Shown: positions 1 to 7,423, counted from the stretch's first letter. The stretch is 39,016 nt of DNA from an uncultured Rubrobacteraceae bacterium (GCA_902805975.1 CADCUT010000092.1:1-39016); one strand, 5' to 3'. Notes: a model not told the origin generated them from the letters alone. A program made the numbers and translations.

Positions 1-11
1 GGACCTGATCC

Positions 12-845
12 GTGCTGGAGCTTTTGCAGGCCATAGTGCTCGGGGTCGTGCAGGGGCTCACGGAGTTCTTGCCCGTGTCGAGCTCGGGGCACCTGTTGTT
101 GGGACAGTATTTCCTCGGGCTGGACCAGGACCGGTTCGGGCTCTCTTTCGACGTGGCGCTGCACATGGGGACCCTGCTCGCGGTGGTGTCCTACTTCTGG
201 CGCGATCTGCTGAGGATAGCGTTTGCGTTCTTCCGGTCTTTCGTGCACAGGGACCTCGCCAACGACCCCGACCAGCGCATGGCATACCTCATCATCGCCT
301 CCACCGTGCCGGCGGCGCTTATCGGGTTTCTTTTCGAGGGGTTCTTCGAGGAGACGGTTCGCTCCCCTTGGGTGGTGGTCATCAACTTCGTGGTGATCGG
401 GGTGCTGTTCATCGTCGGGGAGGTCGTCGGCACGCGGACCCGCACGGCGTCAAGACTGGGGTTCGGAGAGGCCGTGGGAATCGGGTTCGCCCAGGCGGCG
501 GCGCTGGTGCCAGGGGTATCGCGGTCTGGGGCGACGATCACGCTCGGGCTCTTTCTGGGCTTGCGGCGCGAGGAGGCCGCGCGGTTCTCGTTCCTGATGA
601 GCGTGCCGATCATCGCGGGGGCCGGCGGGCTCGAAGTGGGGGAGGTGATCGTGCGGGGGATGGACGCGGCGCAGGCCCTCCTCTTCGTCGTGGGGTTCGT
701 AACCTCGGCGGCAGTGGGGTACGTCACGATCCGGTTCCTGCTCAACTACCTCACGAACCACAGCCTGCGCGCCTTCGCCTTCTACCGCTTCGGGGTGGCG
801 GCGGTGGTGGCCGTACTCTTGCTCCTGGGTGTGGGGAGCTTTTGA
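12..845 (+). CDS. uppP: Undecaprenyl-diphosphatase UppP/BacA
   Basis: An integral membrane phosphatase that recycles undecaprenyl diphosphate to the monophosphate lipid carrier for peptidoglycan and other envelope polymers; overproduction of this family gives bacitracin resistance. The protein has 277 residues, normal for the family. Both signature motifs are visible: EFLPVSSSGHL near residues 18-28 and PGVSRSGATI near residues 167-176. These supply the acidic, serine and arginine residues of the active site. Several hydrophobic helices span the rest. The start is a GTG only 11 bases into the window, so its promoter and ribosome-binding site cannot be judged. It is followed by a 160-base gap before pheA and shows no functional link to it. 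Confidence 0.96.
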   Translation: MLELLQAIVLGVVQGLTEFLPVSSSGHLLLGQYFLGLDQDRFGLSFDVALHMGTLLAVVSYFWRDLLRIAFAFFRSFVHRDLANDPDQRMAYLIIASTVPAALIGFLFEGFFEETVRSPWVVVINFVVIGVLFIVGEVVGTRTRTASRLGFGEAVGIGFAQAAALVPGVSRSGATITLGLFLGLRREEAARFSFLMSVPIIAGAGGLEVGEVIVRGMDAAQALLFVVGFVTSAAVGYVTIRFLLNYLTNHSLRAFAFYRFGVAAVVAVLLLLGVGSF

Positions 846-911
846 CAACGGCCGGGCCCTCCTGTACTTTGTAGCCATCATGCTACTTCTTCCCACGACG
901 CGGCGATTTAC

Positions 912-958
912 CCGGGAGGGGCGCGCCCGCTCCTGAAGCGCGAGCACGCTCCTCCCGG
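912..958. terminator. Inverted repeat between uppP and pheA
   Basis: CCGGGAGG at 912-919 pairs perfectly with CCTCCCGG at 951-958, with GC-rich sequence between that can fold further. There is no T-run after it on either strand. It could end uppP transcription or act in the pheA leader. I looked for a T-box core and for a Phe-rich leader peptide and found neither, so attenuation is only a possibility. Confidence 0.4.
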
Positions 959-1007
959 TTACCGGATCTAGACCGATACCCCAACACTACGAAAGGCCGC
1001 GAACGCC

Positions 1008-2162
1008 GTGAACCCATCAGAACCTTTACGCAAGAACGTAGACACGGAAGCCGAAACGGACGGGACCGCCTCGAACGGGGCCGCGCCCGGCATGGACGAG
1101 CTGCGGGCCGGCATAGATGATGTAGACGCCGAGATCGTGCGCCTGCTCGACCGGCGGGCGGCGCTGGCCCGCGGTATCGGCGAGTTCAAGCAGCGCGAGG
1201 GCCTCGCGGTCTACGCGCCGGCCAGGGAGCGGCGGGTCCTCGACCGGGTGGTCTCCCTGGGCGACGGCGGCTTCCCGAAGCGGGGGCTTGAGGCCGTGTT
1301 CCGGGAGATCATCTCGACCTCCGTCTCCCTTGAGACGCGCCTGAAGGTTGCGTACCTCGGCCCCGAGGCGACCTTCACCCACGAGGCGGCGCTGCGCTCT
1401 TTCGGGACGAGCATCGAGCTCCAGCCCCAGACGACGGTGGCCGAGGTCTTCGCCCGTGTGGAGCGGGGAGAGGCCGAGCACGGCGTCGTCCCGGTCGAGA
1501 ACTCGATGGAGGGCGCCGTCACCCACACCCTCGACGAGCTGATGAACAGCCCGCTCAAGGTCTGCGGCGAGGTCTACCTGCCCGTTTCCCAGAACCTGAT
1601 CTCGGCCGAGCGCTCGAGCCAGGAGATAGAGCGCGTGTGCTCGCACCCGATGGCCCTGGCCCAGGCGGCCTCGTGGCTCAGGCGGGAGCTTCCCGGCGCC
1701 AGGCTCGAGGAGGTCGAGTCTACGGCGGAGGCGGCGCGGCGGGCCGCGGTGGAGCCGGGGGTTGCGGCGGTCGGCAGCGCGCTCGCCGCCGAGGCGCACG
1801 GGCTGAAGGTCCTGGCGCGAAATATCCAGGAGGCGAGGACGAACACGACGCGCTTCATCGTGCTCGGGCGGACGTGGGCCGCCCGGACGGGACGGGACAA
1901 GACGAGCGTGGTGTTCTCGGTAAAAGACAGGCCCGGGGTGCTAAAGGACGCGCTCTCGGCTTTTGCGGGGGAGGGGATCAACCTGACCCGCATCGAGAGC
2001 CGGCCGAGCCGCAAGCGCGCCTGGACCTACGTGTTCTTCGCGGACTTCAGGGGGCATCCAGACGAGGAGCGGGTCGGGCGGGCGCTCGACGGGCTGGAGG
2101 AGCACTGCCCCTACGTTAGCCTGATCGGGGCCTACCCGGAGGTCTCGCCGGAAGGCGCGTGA
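1008..2162 (+). CDS. pheA: Bifunctional chorismate mutase/prephenate dehydratase
   Basis: Makes phenylpyruvate from chorismate through prephenate, the committed branch to phenylalanine, in the cytosol. Three domains are visible in 384 residues: an AroQ-type chorismate mutase (about 28-110, starting MDELRAGIDDVDAEIVRLLD), a prephenate dehydratase (about 112-290, starting VAYLGPEATFTHEAAL and ending in the TRFIVLG motif), and an ACT regulatory domain (about 300-378) with the ESRPSR motif that binds phenylalanine. Feedback inhibition by phenylalanine is therefore expected. The GTG at 1008 follows a GAAAGG; an in-frame ATG at 1092 would remove a non-conserved 28-residue leader, so the start is uncertain. 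The stop overlaps the next start by four bases, which implies translational coupling to the HARE-HTH protein. Confidence 0.95.
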   Translation: MNPSEPLRKNVDTEAETDGTASNGAAPGMDELRAGIDDVDAEIVRLLDRRAALARGIGEFKQREGLAVYAPARERRVLDRVVSLGDGGFPKRGLEAVFREIISTSVSLETRLKVAYLGPEATFTHEAALRSFGTSIELQPQTTVAEVFARVERGEAEHGVVPVENSMEGAVTHTLDELMNSPLKVCGEVYLPVSQNLISAERSSQEIERVCSHPMALAQAASWLRRELPGARLEEVESTAEAARRAAVEPGVAAVGSALAAEAHGLKVLARNIQEARTNTTRFIVLGRTWAARTGRDKTSVVFSVKDRPGVLKDALSAFAGEGINLTRIESRPSRKRAWTYVFFADFRGHPDEERVGRALDGLEEHCPYVSLIGAYPEVSPEGA

Positions 2163-2395
2163 AGGCGCCCGTGGACTTCAAGGCGGCGGCAAGAGAGGTG
2201 CTGCGGGAGGTGGGCCGACCCCTTCACTACGGGGACATAACGGAGCTTGCGCTCGAGTCCGGCTACCTCACGAGCGCTGGCCGAACGCCGCAGAATACGA
2301 TGCGGGCTAGGCTCTCGGTGGACGTCCGCGACAACCCCCGATCGCCCTTCGTGCAGACGGCGCCCGGGATCTACGGGTTGAAACAGATGAATTGA
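2159..2395 (+). CDS. Small HARE-HTH domain protein
   Basis: A 78-residue protein made up almost entirely of a winged-helix HARE-HTH fold: an N-terminal helix (FKAAAREVLREVGRPLHY), the GDITELALESGYL helix-turn, then RTPQNTMRARLSVDVRDN and a wing ending FVQTAPGIYGLK. This fold occurs in the delta subunit of Firmicutes RNA polymerase, in ASXL proteins and in restriction or chromatin proteins, where it is thought to read DNA or chromatin state. Unlike delta it has no long acidic tail, so calling it RpoE would be unjustified. The GTG start lies inside the pheA stop region (GTGA overlap), so it is co-translated with pheA. Its target and its reason for being coupled to phenylalanine synthesis are unknown. 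Confidence 0.75.
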   Translation: MKAPVDFKAAAREVLREVGRPLHYGDITELALESGYLTSAGRTPQNTMRARLSVDVRDNPRSPFVQTAPGIYGLKQMN

Positions 2396-2420
2396 GGGCC
2401 GCCGGGATGCTTGCTATATT
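2392..2420 (+). promoter_or_regulatory. Sigma-70-like promoter
   Basis: TTGAGG at 2392-2397 and TATATT at 2415-2420 are separated by 17 bases. The expected start of transcription is about 2427, giving a short leader that carries GAGGAG before the ATG at 2455. The -35 element overlaps the stop codon of the HARE-HTH gene. Confidence 0.55.
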
Positions 2421-2454
2421 GGCGGGAAACTTTCTTTAGATTCGAGGAGATGCC

Positions 2455-3465
2455 ATGGTCGAAGTAGCGGATAGGGCGGCGGAGGCCGCCTGGAAGATAG
2501 GAAACCTCAAAGACTTCGACCGGCGGCTGGAGCGCGCCGCCCGCCGGGTAGACGAGCGCTCGGGCGAGGGTGGCTTGGCGGCCATGGTGGTCTACGAGGC
2601 GGCCCTCATGAAGAGCGGGCGCCCGCGCGAGGAGGTGCGGGAGATGGTCCGCTCCTTCCGCGAGGCCTTCGAGGACGAAGAGGAGCCCCTGACCATAGCC
2701 CACGCCAGCGGCATCATGCGGGTTGAGGGCGACGACTGGTTCTTCGGCGACGGCTCCCTACGCGTACTCACCGGCAGGCTGCTCGGCCAGTTCCAACACA
2801 GGGTCGCCCAGTACAACTACGTGGACGAGGGGGAGGTGCTCCGCCGGTGGGCCGACGGCTACGACACCCGCCTCTTCGTCCGTCGCCGCATCTTCGAGAC
2901 GGAGCCCGTTATAGGTGTGGTGGGCGGCCTGGACCTGTTACTCCTCCAGCATCTGCGCGTCGCCGCCGGGGGCAACACCCTGATCCCGAGCAACGAAGTG
3001 GCCCGCGCGCTCGAATCTCTGGGCTACGCGCCCGCCGCCGACGGGTACGAGACGCTTGGCCAGGCGGAAGATCTGGCCCTGCGCCTGGACCTTCCGGCCC
3101 CCATAGTGGGAGAGATGCTGGAGGAGCTTGGCCGCGAGGGCTTTGTGGACTACCCGGAGCCGCCACGCGAGGAGGCGACAGGACAGGAGGAGCCGGGGGA
3201 GGCGAACGTCGCCTCCGAAGGCGGGGCCGTCCACGGTGGTGCCGCAGACGAGCCGCCTGAGGAGAAGCCTTCCCCAGCGGAGCGGGAAGAGCGGACCCGC
3301 ATTCGCCAGGAGTCCGCCGCCGGCGAGGAGCCGACCCGGGTGCAGGACCCGCAGGCCAAGGACGCTCCGGGGGTGGCGGAGGAGGACGGCGACGCCGCCG
3401 ACCCGGCGTCGCCCGAGTCCGGGAGCGAAGACCAGCCCGGCACCTCCGGGCGGGGGGATTCATAG
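2455..3465 (+). CDS. Hypothetical protein with acidic, low-complexity tail
   Basis: I do not recognise this 336-residue protein. The first 225 residues look folded: helical N-terminus, a mixed section with the aromatic-rich stretch near residue 100 (DDWFFGDGSLRVL), and a C-terminal helical part (AEDLALRLDLPAPIVGEM followed by LEELGREGFVDYPEP) that reads like a winged-helix or HTH module. Residues 230-336 are low complexity, rich in Glu, Pro, Ser and Gly, and strongly acidic, so probably disordered. There is no signal peptide or membrane segment. The ATG follows GAGGAG at good spacing and has its own promoter at 2392-2420. The neighbour downstream is also a DNA/RNA-binding protein, but a shared role is not shown. 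Confidence 0.7.
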   Translation: MVEVADRAAEAAWKIGNLKDFDRRLERAARRVDERSGEGGLAAMVVYEAALMKSGRPREEVREMVRSFREAFEDEEEPLTIAHASGIMRVEGDDWFFGDGSLRVLTGRLLGQFQHRVAQYNYVDEGEVLRRWADGYDTRLFVRRRIFETEPVIGVVGGLDLLLLQHLRVAAGGNTLIPSNEVARALESLGYAPAADGYETLGQAEDLALRLDLPAPIVGEMLEELGREGFVDYPEPPREEATGQEEPGEANVASEGGAVHGGAADEPPEEKPSPAEREERTRIRQESAAGEEPTRVQDPQAKDAPGVAEEDGDAADPASPESGSEDQPGTSGRGDS

Positions 3466-3487
3466 AGGGATGGCAAGATGATAGAAT
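3459..3487 (+). promoter_or_regulatory. Possible promoter of the HTH/cold-shock gene
   Basis: TTCATA at 3459-3464 and TAGAAT at 3482-3487 are separated by 17 bases. The -35 match is weak. It would give an approximately 85-base leader, a length seen for cold-shock genes. Confidence 0.35.
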
Positions 3488-3520
3488 GCCGGACGGCATC
3501 AAGGTGAATTATCCATCATC
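3477..3520 (+). other. Nested hairpin in the leader of the cold-shock gene
   Basis: GATGAT at 3477-3482 can pair with ATCATC at 3515-3520, and inside it ATGCC can pair with GGCAT around the tetraloop GGAC (about 3486-3499). It could be a terminator for the upstream gene or, if transcription starts upstream of it, a structured 5' leader. It overlaps the proposed -10 element, so the two readings compete. Confidence 0.3.
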
Positions 3521-3576
3521 GCCCAAAGAGACACCCTTAGAGACCGATGGCAGGGCAAGAAGGAGCAGGCGGTAGC

Positions 3577-4218
3577 ATGGCAGACTCCAGAAAGCGCATA
3601 GCGTTAAAGCCGCATATGGACCGCATCCGGGAGTGGGTGGAGGCGGGCAAGACGGACGACTGGATCGCCGACGCCCTGGGTACCAGCGCCTCCTCGGTGC
3701 AATCCTTCCGCTCGCGCAACGATATCTACCGCCGCGAGCGCGGCCCCAGGGAGCCCGAGGTCCTCTTCGAGGGCGTCCTCGATCACGGAGAGAACGACGG
3801 CTGGGGCCTGTGGCTCGACCCCGCGGTCGCTGAGGACCCGATCTGGAAAGAACACTGGGCCGGCGTGGACGCGGTCGTCGTGAAGGTCGCCGAGGACTCC
3901 ATCGTCCTCGAACCCGATGCCGGAGAAGCCACCGAACCTGATGGCGAGACGTGGTCGGCCGTATCGACCAACGGGCAGCCCGAGACGGAGGAAGCCCCCG
4001 CGCCGGCCGACCCGTCCAGGGAGCAGGGCCGCGTCAAGTGGTTCGACCCCGAGAAGGGCTACGGGTTCCTGATCCGGCCCACCGGCGAGGATCTTTTCGT
4101 TCACCACTCCGAGGTCGAGGGAGACCCCTCGGCCCTCGTCCCGAACGCCGACGTCGAGTACGTGGTCGGCCGCAACGACCGCGGTCCCAACGCCCGCGCT
4201 GTCAGCCCCCTGGGGTAG
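3577..4218 (+). CDS. Helix-turn-helix/cold-shock domain fusion protein
   Basis: A two-part nucleic-acid-binding protein of 213 residues. The N-terminal part (about 10-50) contains an HTH-like segment, DDWIADALGTSASSVQSFRS. A middle part (about 60-140) has alternating strands and an acidic linker. The C-terminal part (about 147-213) is a cold-shock OB fold with both RNA-binding motifs: KGYGFLI (RNP1-like) and DLFVHHSEV (RNP2-like), after GRVKWFDPE. Ordinary cold-shock proteins are about 67 residues and lack the rest. I chose the ATG at 3577 because AAGGAG lies 11 bases upstream; an in-frame ATG at 3547 would add ten residues but has no good ribosome-binding site. It is probably an RNA chaperone or antiterminator with added specificity. 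Confidence 0.8.
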   Translation: MADSRKRIALKPHMDRIREWVEAGKTDDWIADALGTSASSVQSFRSRNDIYRRERGPREPEVLFEGVLDHGENDGWGLWLDPAVAEDPIWKEHWAGVDAVVVKVAEDSIVLEPDAGEATEPDGETWSAVSTNGQPETEEAPAPADPSREQGRVKWFDPEKGYGFLIRPTGEDLFVHHSEVEGDPSALVPNADVEYVVGRNDRGPNARAVSPLG

Positions 4219-4253
4219 GCTGCGCTCCGGCTTACGCCTTCGCTTCCAGCACG

Positions 4254-4275
4254 CGTCGGGCCTACGTCGGGCCTA
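4254..4275. repeat. Short tandem repeat between convergent genes
   Basis: The 11-base unit CGTCGGGCCTA occurs twice in a row, followed by CCCGG. The same gap ends at about 4306-4319 with TTCAGGTTTAGGTTT, which resembles the arms of the longer intergenic repeats listed elsewhere and may be a remnant of one. Confidence 0.5.
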
Positions 4276-4315
4276 CCCGGCCCACGCTTCTAGCTGACAA
4301 TATTCAGGTTTAGGT

Positions 4316-4981
4316 TTATTCGACCCTAGTCGTGTCCGGGCCGCTCTGGCCCGTCAGGTGCTCCGTGGAGGCGAGTTCGAGTAGCTCTGGGCCGGTGCCG
4401 TTGCGGCCCCAGGCGATGCGGGTGATCGAGGCGTTGGCGGCCCTGTGGGTGCCTGGCAGAACTCCCGTCCCGAAGCGGTCCCTGAGAAAGGCTCGCATCG
4501 AGCCCCCGTGCGAGACGATGACGACGCGCGACCCTTCGGGGTGGCGGGCACGGATCTCGTCCATCGCGGCCTCGAAGCGGGCCATGACCTCCTCGTCGGT
4601 CTCGGCGCCGGCGAACACCCAGCGTTCCTCCTCCGGCAGGGAGAGGAACTTCCGGGCGAACTCGGGGTCGCGCTCCTCCTGCGCGGCCCAGGTGTGGCCC
4701 TCGAGGACGCCGCCGTGGCGTTCGATCAGGCCCCGCACCGGCACGACCTCGCCGGCGAAACCGGACTCCCGGGCGATGATCTCGGCTGTCTGGAAAGCCC
4801 TCGCGAGGGGGCTGCTGTAGATCGCGTCGTAATCGGTCCCGGACAGGGCCCGGCCCGCGAGGGCCGCCTGGCGCTGTCCCTCTTCGGAGAGGGGGAACTC
4901 CATCTGTCCCTGCCACACGCCCCGGGCGTTGGCCGTGGACTGTCCGTGGCGCACCAGTAGTAGCTCTTGTCTCTCGGGCAT
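4316..4981 (-). CDS. Histidine phosphatase family protein
   Basis: A cytosolic phosphatase or mutase of the phosphoglycerate-mutase-like superfamily, 221 residues. The catalytic LLVRHGQST motif is at residues 8-16 with the phospho-accepting histidine at 12. A second conserved segment, SSPLARAFQTAEII, follows near 60-73, and the C-terminal VIVSHGG supplies the second histidine. An EGHTW segment lies between. The substrate cannot be read from the sequence; members include cobalamin-pathway CobC (alpha-ribazole phosphatase), broad phosphatases and mutases. A cobalamin role is possible because cob genes lie 7 kb away, but nothing here links them directly. The start at 4981 puts the RHG motif at its usual place; longer upstream extension overlaps the divergent gene and is unlikely. 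Confidence 0.88.
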   Translation of the reverse strand: MPERQELLLVRHGQSTANARGVWQGQMEFPLSEEGQRQAALAGRALSGTDYDAIYSSPLARAFQTAEIIARESGFAGEVVPVRGLIERHGGVLEGHTWAAQEERDPEFARKFLSLPEEERWVFAGAETDEEVMARFEAAMDEIRARHPEGSRVVIVSHGGSMRAFLRDRFGTGVLPGTHRAANASITRIAWGRNGTGPELLELASTEHLTGQSGPDTTRVE

Positions 4982-5075
4982 GGGCGTAAAGATAATGCAT
5001 GGGGGCGCTGCGGGCAAACCCCCACCGATGCTAAACTCGCGCTGTTCCCGGATAGACGACGGAGGCCGCAGGGGA

Positions 5076-5918
5076 GTGTTCTGGAGAGGTGAGGAAGACC
5101 CGCCGGAGAGGCCAGAGGGGGCGCCGTCGGAAGGACCGCGCGGTCCCATCCGCATCGAACCCGACGCGCCGCGGCCGGCGGCCATCCTCAAGGTCGCGGG
5201 CGAGCTGGAGGAGCGGGGGGGTGAGATCCTGGAGCTCTTCAAGGAGATCGCATCCCCGCTGGGACGGGCCGTGCTGCCGATCCACCTGTTGAAGGACGAG
5301 GAGACGTTCTTCGTGGAGGTTGCGACCGAACCGTGGGACGAACGCCGCGAGCTTGAGGTCGCGGGGCGTATAGCTGCGCTGCGCAACTCCGAGGACGCCG
5401 AGGCCCGCGTGGAGTTGCTGAGCGCCTACCCGGTGCCGGACGAATTGCGGTTCTTGTGCGAACGCTCCCCGGCCGCGCTGCTGCAACTGGACCTGCTCAG
5501 GGTACGCCTCGACCGTCCGGAGGAGGCTGCCGGCACGTTCCGGGAGGTGGCGAGCCGCCACTGGGGCGTCGACCTGGACTTCGAGCCAGACTACCTGCCC
5601 CTGGTGGAGGACCTGCTCATGGCGGCCCTCGCGGACGAAGACCACGACGGACCCACCCCCGTAACGGAAGGACTCGTCAGCGGGGTGGGCAGCTTTCTCG
5701 GGGAGATCATCCGCAGAAACGCCGGCTTCGGGGCCGCCTGGCGTCCCCCCGAGAACTGGGGCGAAGGTCCCGTGGTCGAGGCGAAGGGCTTCGCGCTCGA
5801 CCCCGTGGGCAAGGCCCGCGCCTTCCTGCACGAGGGACCTGAGGAGTCGCTGAGCTTCTATGCCACCTACGTCCTCGACCTGCTAGATAAGGAAGACTAC
5901 CCCGAACCCCGGGCGTAG
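5076..5918 (+). CDS. Hypothetical protein
   Basis: Unrecognised protein of about 280 residues, divergent from the phosphatase. The N-terminal 40 residues are Pro/Glu-rich. A middle section (about 55-110) has the strand-rich stretch LPIHLLKDEETFFVEVAT. The C-terminal half (about 170-270) contains GVGSFLGEIIRRNAG, then W and FALDPVGKARAFL, a layout recalling DUF3806-like or immunity-type alpha/beta domains in which a G-x-x-x-G helix is followed by a conserved Trp and Asp-Pro; this is a loose resemblance only. There is no signal peptide or membrane helix. I chose the GTG at 5076 because GGAGG lies ten bases upstream; an ATG at 5028 in the same frame lacks a good ribosome-binding site. Confidence 0.65.
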   Translation: MFWRGEEDPPERPEGAPSEGPRGPIRIEPDAPRPAAILKVAGELEERGGEILELFKEIASPLGRAVLPIHLLKDEETFFVEVATEPWDERRELEVAGRIAALRNSEDAEARVELLSAYPVPDELRFLCERSPAALLQLDLLRVRLDRPEEAAGTFREVASRHWGVDLDFEPDYLPLVEDLLMAALADEDHDGPTPVTEGLVSGVGSFLGEIIRRNAGFGAAWRPPENWGEGPVVEAKGFALDPVGKARAFLHEGPEESLSFYATYVLDLLDKEDYPEPRA

Positions 5919-5944
5919 CGAACGCAGCGAATAGCGAGGGTGTG

Positions 5945-6058
5945 GGTCTTGAGGTTCAAGGTTCGAAGTTTTAGGGGTGTATGATGGCGCCGGGTCCCGC
6001 CTTACCGTCCCTCGATACCTCGAAGCCTCTGAAGGAGGCGACCTAGAGCCTCGAACCT
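5945..6058. repeat. Intergenic repeat, copy A
   Basis: Member of the repeat family also found at 21780-21926 and 28687-28854. Read on the minus strand it carries CTAGGTCGCCTCCTTCAGAGG followed by CTT and GAGGTATCGAGGG, matching copy D with two mismatches over the first 24 bases, and near its other end CACCCCTA. The GCCTC-CTTCA-GAGGC part forms a small hairpin. It fills the gap between two convergent genes and ends right at the glutaredoxin stop codon, so bidirectional termination is a natural guess. Confidence 0.6.
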
Positions 6059-6307
6059 CTACGCGTAGCGCTTGCGGAGCTCGCGGATGATGTGCGATGA
6101 GTCCACGAGCACCTCTTCGCCGATGGTCACGATCGGGATCGCCCGCTGCCCGGAGAGCCGGATGACCTCCTGCCGCCCGTCCTCGTCGGCGTTGACGGGC
6201 TCGTAGTCGAGGCCGAGCCTGTCAAGCTCCTGCTTTACCCTGCGGCAGTAGGGACAGTAACTGCCCGTGTACAACCTGATGCCCGTCTTCTCCATCGTGG
6301 CGCCCAA
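6059..6307 (-). CDS. Glutaredoxin-like protein
   Basis: A small thiol-disulfide oxidoreductase of about 82 residues with a CPYC active site in the context LYTGSYCPYCRRVKQEL. The thioredoxin fold continues with the cis-proline strand RAIPIVTIG and the C-terminal SSHIIRELRK helix. In an actinobacterium it may use mycothiol rather than glutathione (mycoredoxin-type), but the sequence alone does not decide this. A TTG at 6307 has GGAGG seven bases upstream, whereas the ATG at 6295 lies 19 bases from it, so I favour the TTG. A TATAAT box lies at 6350-6345 on this strand. It appears to be transcribed alone. Confidence 0.88.
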   Translation of the reverse strand: MGATMEKTGIRLYTGSYCPYCRRVKQELDRLGLDYEPVNADEDGRQEVIRLSGQRAIPIVTIGEEVLVDSSHIIRELRKRYA

Positions 6308-6321
6308 AAGCAAACCTCCGG

Positions 6322-6350
6322 TTCTAACGTATACGAGAGAACAGATTATA
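6322..6350 (-). promoter_or_regulatory. Glutaredoxin promoter and palindrome
   Basis: On the minus strand a perfect TATAAT lies at 6350-6345, placing the transcription start near 6338. No good -35 is visible. Over the start region lies the imperfect 20-base palindrome 6322-6341, with core CGTATACG and outer arms TTCT/AGAA. A near-identical 15-mer occurs at 17109-17123 upstream of another minus-strand gene. Confidence 0.5.
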
Positions 6351-6374
6351 CCGTCGAAGCCGTCCGGAAAAAGG

Positions 6375-6842
6375 TCATGCTGGGGGATCCAGGCTGACGA
6401 TAAGCTCGACCTCGACGGGGGCGTCGAGCGGGAGCTCGGTCACGCCCACGGCGCTCCTCGCGTGGAGCCCGGCCTCCCCGAAAACCTCGCCGAGAAGCTC
6501 CGAGGCGCCGTTCAGGACTCCAGCCTGGCCGTTGAAACCGGGGGCCGAGGCCACAAAGCCCGTGACCTTGACGACGTCGCGCAGGTTGTCTAGGCTGCCG
6601 GCTTTTTCGGCGGCGGCGGCAAGGGCGTTCAGGGCGCAGAGCCTGGCGCATTCCCTCGCTTCCTCCGGGGTGACACCGTCGCCGACCTTGCCCGTTCGGT
6701 GGAGCTCGCCGCCGGAGAGGGGGAGTTGGCCCGCCGTGAAGACGAGGTGACCCGTCCGGGTCGCGGGGATGTAGGAGCCGGCGGGTGAGGCGACCGGGGG
6801 GAGTTCGAGGCCGAGTTCCTTCAGGCGGTTGGAGGGGGTCAT
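6375..6842 (-). CDS. RidA family protein (YjgF/YER057c/UK114)
   Basis: A 155-residue member of the Rid family; such trimers hydrolyse reactive enamines and imines made by PLP enzymes or bind small metabolites. Conserved features include the HLVFTAGQLPL strand, the helix EARECARLCALNALAAAAEKA with KVTGFVAS, and the C-terminal ARSAVGVTELPLDAPVEVEL, which holds the arginine used for the carboxylate of the substrate. It is longer than canonical RidA (about 128) and lacks an obvious RidA 'GPY' ending, so it belongs to a related subgroup of undefined substrate. Its ATG follows the flavin reductase stop codon with no gap, so the two are co-translated. Confidence 0.88.
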   Translation of the reverse strand: MTPSNRLKELGLELPPVASPAGSYIPATRTGHLVFTAGQLPLSGGELHRTGKVGDGVTPEEARECARLCALNALAAAAEKAGSLDNLRDVVKVTGFVASAPGFNGQAGVLNGASELLGEVFGEAGLHARSAVGVTELPLDAPVEVELIVSLDPPA

Positions 6843-7337
6843 CTAGCGGAGGGCCTCCTCGTACTCGCTGGGGTCGTAGATCAGGGGGAAGCTAGCGTCG
6901 AGCGTCTCGCCGGCGATGACCTCACCGACGAAGACCGTGTGGTCCCCGGCGCGGGCGCGGTCCATCATGCGGCAGTCGAGGTAGGCCAGGCAGTCGAGCA
7001 GGTAGGGAGAGCCGTTCGGGGTCAAACCGTAAGGGACGCCGCGGAGCTTGTCGTCGTACTCGCCGCTCGTCTCCCCGAAGTGGGTCGCGACGTTGACCTG
7101 GTCGTCGCGCAGCACGCTCAGGGCGAACGTCTCGCTCTCGGCGACGATGTCGTGGGTGTAGCGGTCGGTACGGATGGCGACGGCCACGCACGGGGGCCGT
7201 TCCGAGGTCTGCATCACCCACGAGGCGGCCATCGCGTTCGATTGGCGCCCGCGGCGGGTCCCGAGCACGTAGACCCCGTGGGTCAGGTGCCCGAGGGCGC
7301 CGAGTATGGAGTTTCGGTCTTGGGGGCCACTGTCCAA
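6843..7337 (-). CDS. Flavin reductase family protein
   Basis: A 164-residue FMN-binding split-barrel protein; family members reduce free FMN or FAD with NAD(P)H, usually for a partner monooxygenase. Landmarks are the N-terminal LTHGVYVLGTRRG, the flavin-contact SNAMAASWVMQTSERPP, FALSVLRDDQ and the C-terminal GDHTVFVGEVI. The TTG start at 7337 has GGAGAG close upstream. It is the first gene of a two-gene unit with the RidA-family protein. No monooxygenase partner lies nearby, so its client is unknown. In pyrimidine and other catabolic operons Rid proteins and flavin reductases do co-occur; here only these two are present. Confidence 0.9.
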   Translation of the reverse strand: MDSGPQDRNSILGALGHLTHGVYVLGTRRGRQSNAMAASWVMQTSERPPCVAVAIRTDRYTHDIVAESETFALSVLRDDQVNVATHFGETSGEYDDKLRGVPYGLTPNGSPYLLDCLAYLDCRMMDRARAGDHTVFVGEVIAGETLDASFPLIYDPSEYEEALR

Positions 7338-7423
7338 ATCTCTCCTCTCGGGTCCGATGAGGGTATTCTAACAAGAGTGGGTATACACTTGCGGCCGATG
7401 AAATCTCCCGGAGGATCAACCGC

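Noticed and set aside
846-1007. T-box or leader peptide before pheA
   Set aside because: No T-box core sequence and no Phe-rich short frame; only a GC-rich inverted repeat is present.
4982-5386. N-terminal extension of the histidine phosphatase
   Set aside because: The RHG motif belongs at about residue 11; the extension is Ser/Arg-rich and overlaps the divergent gene.
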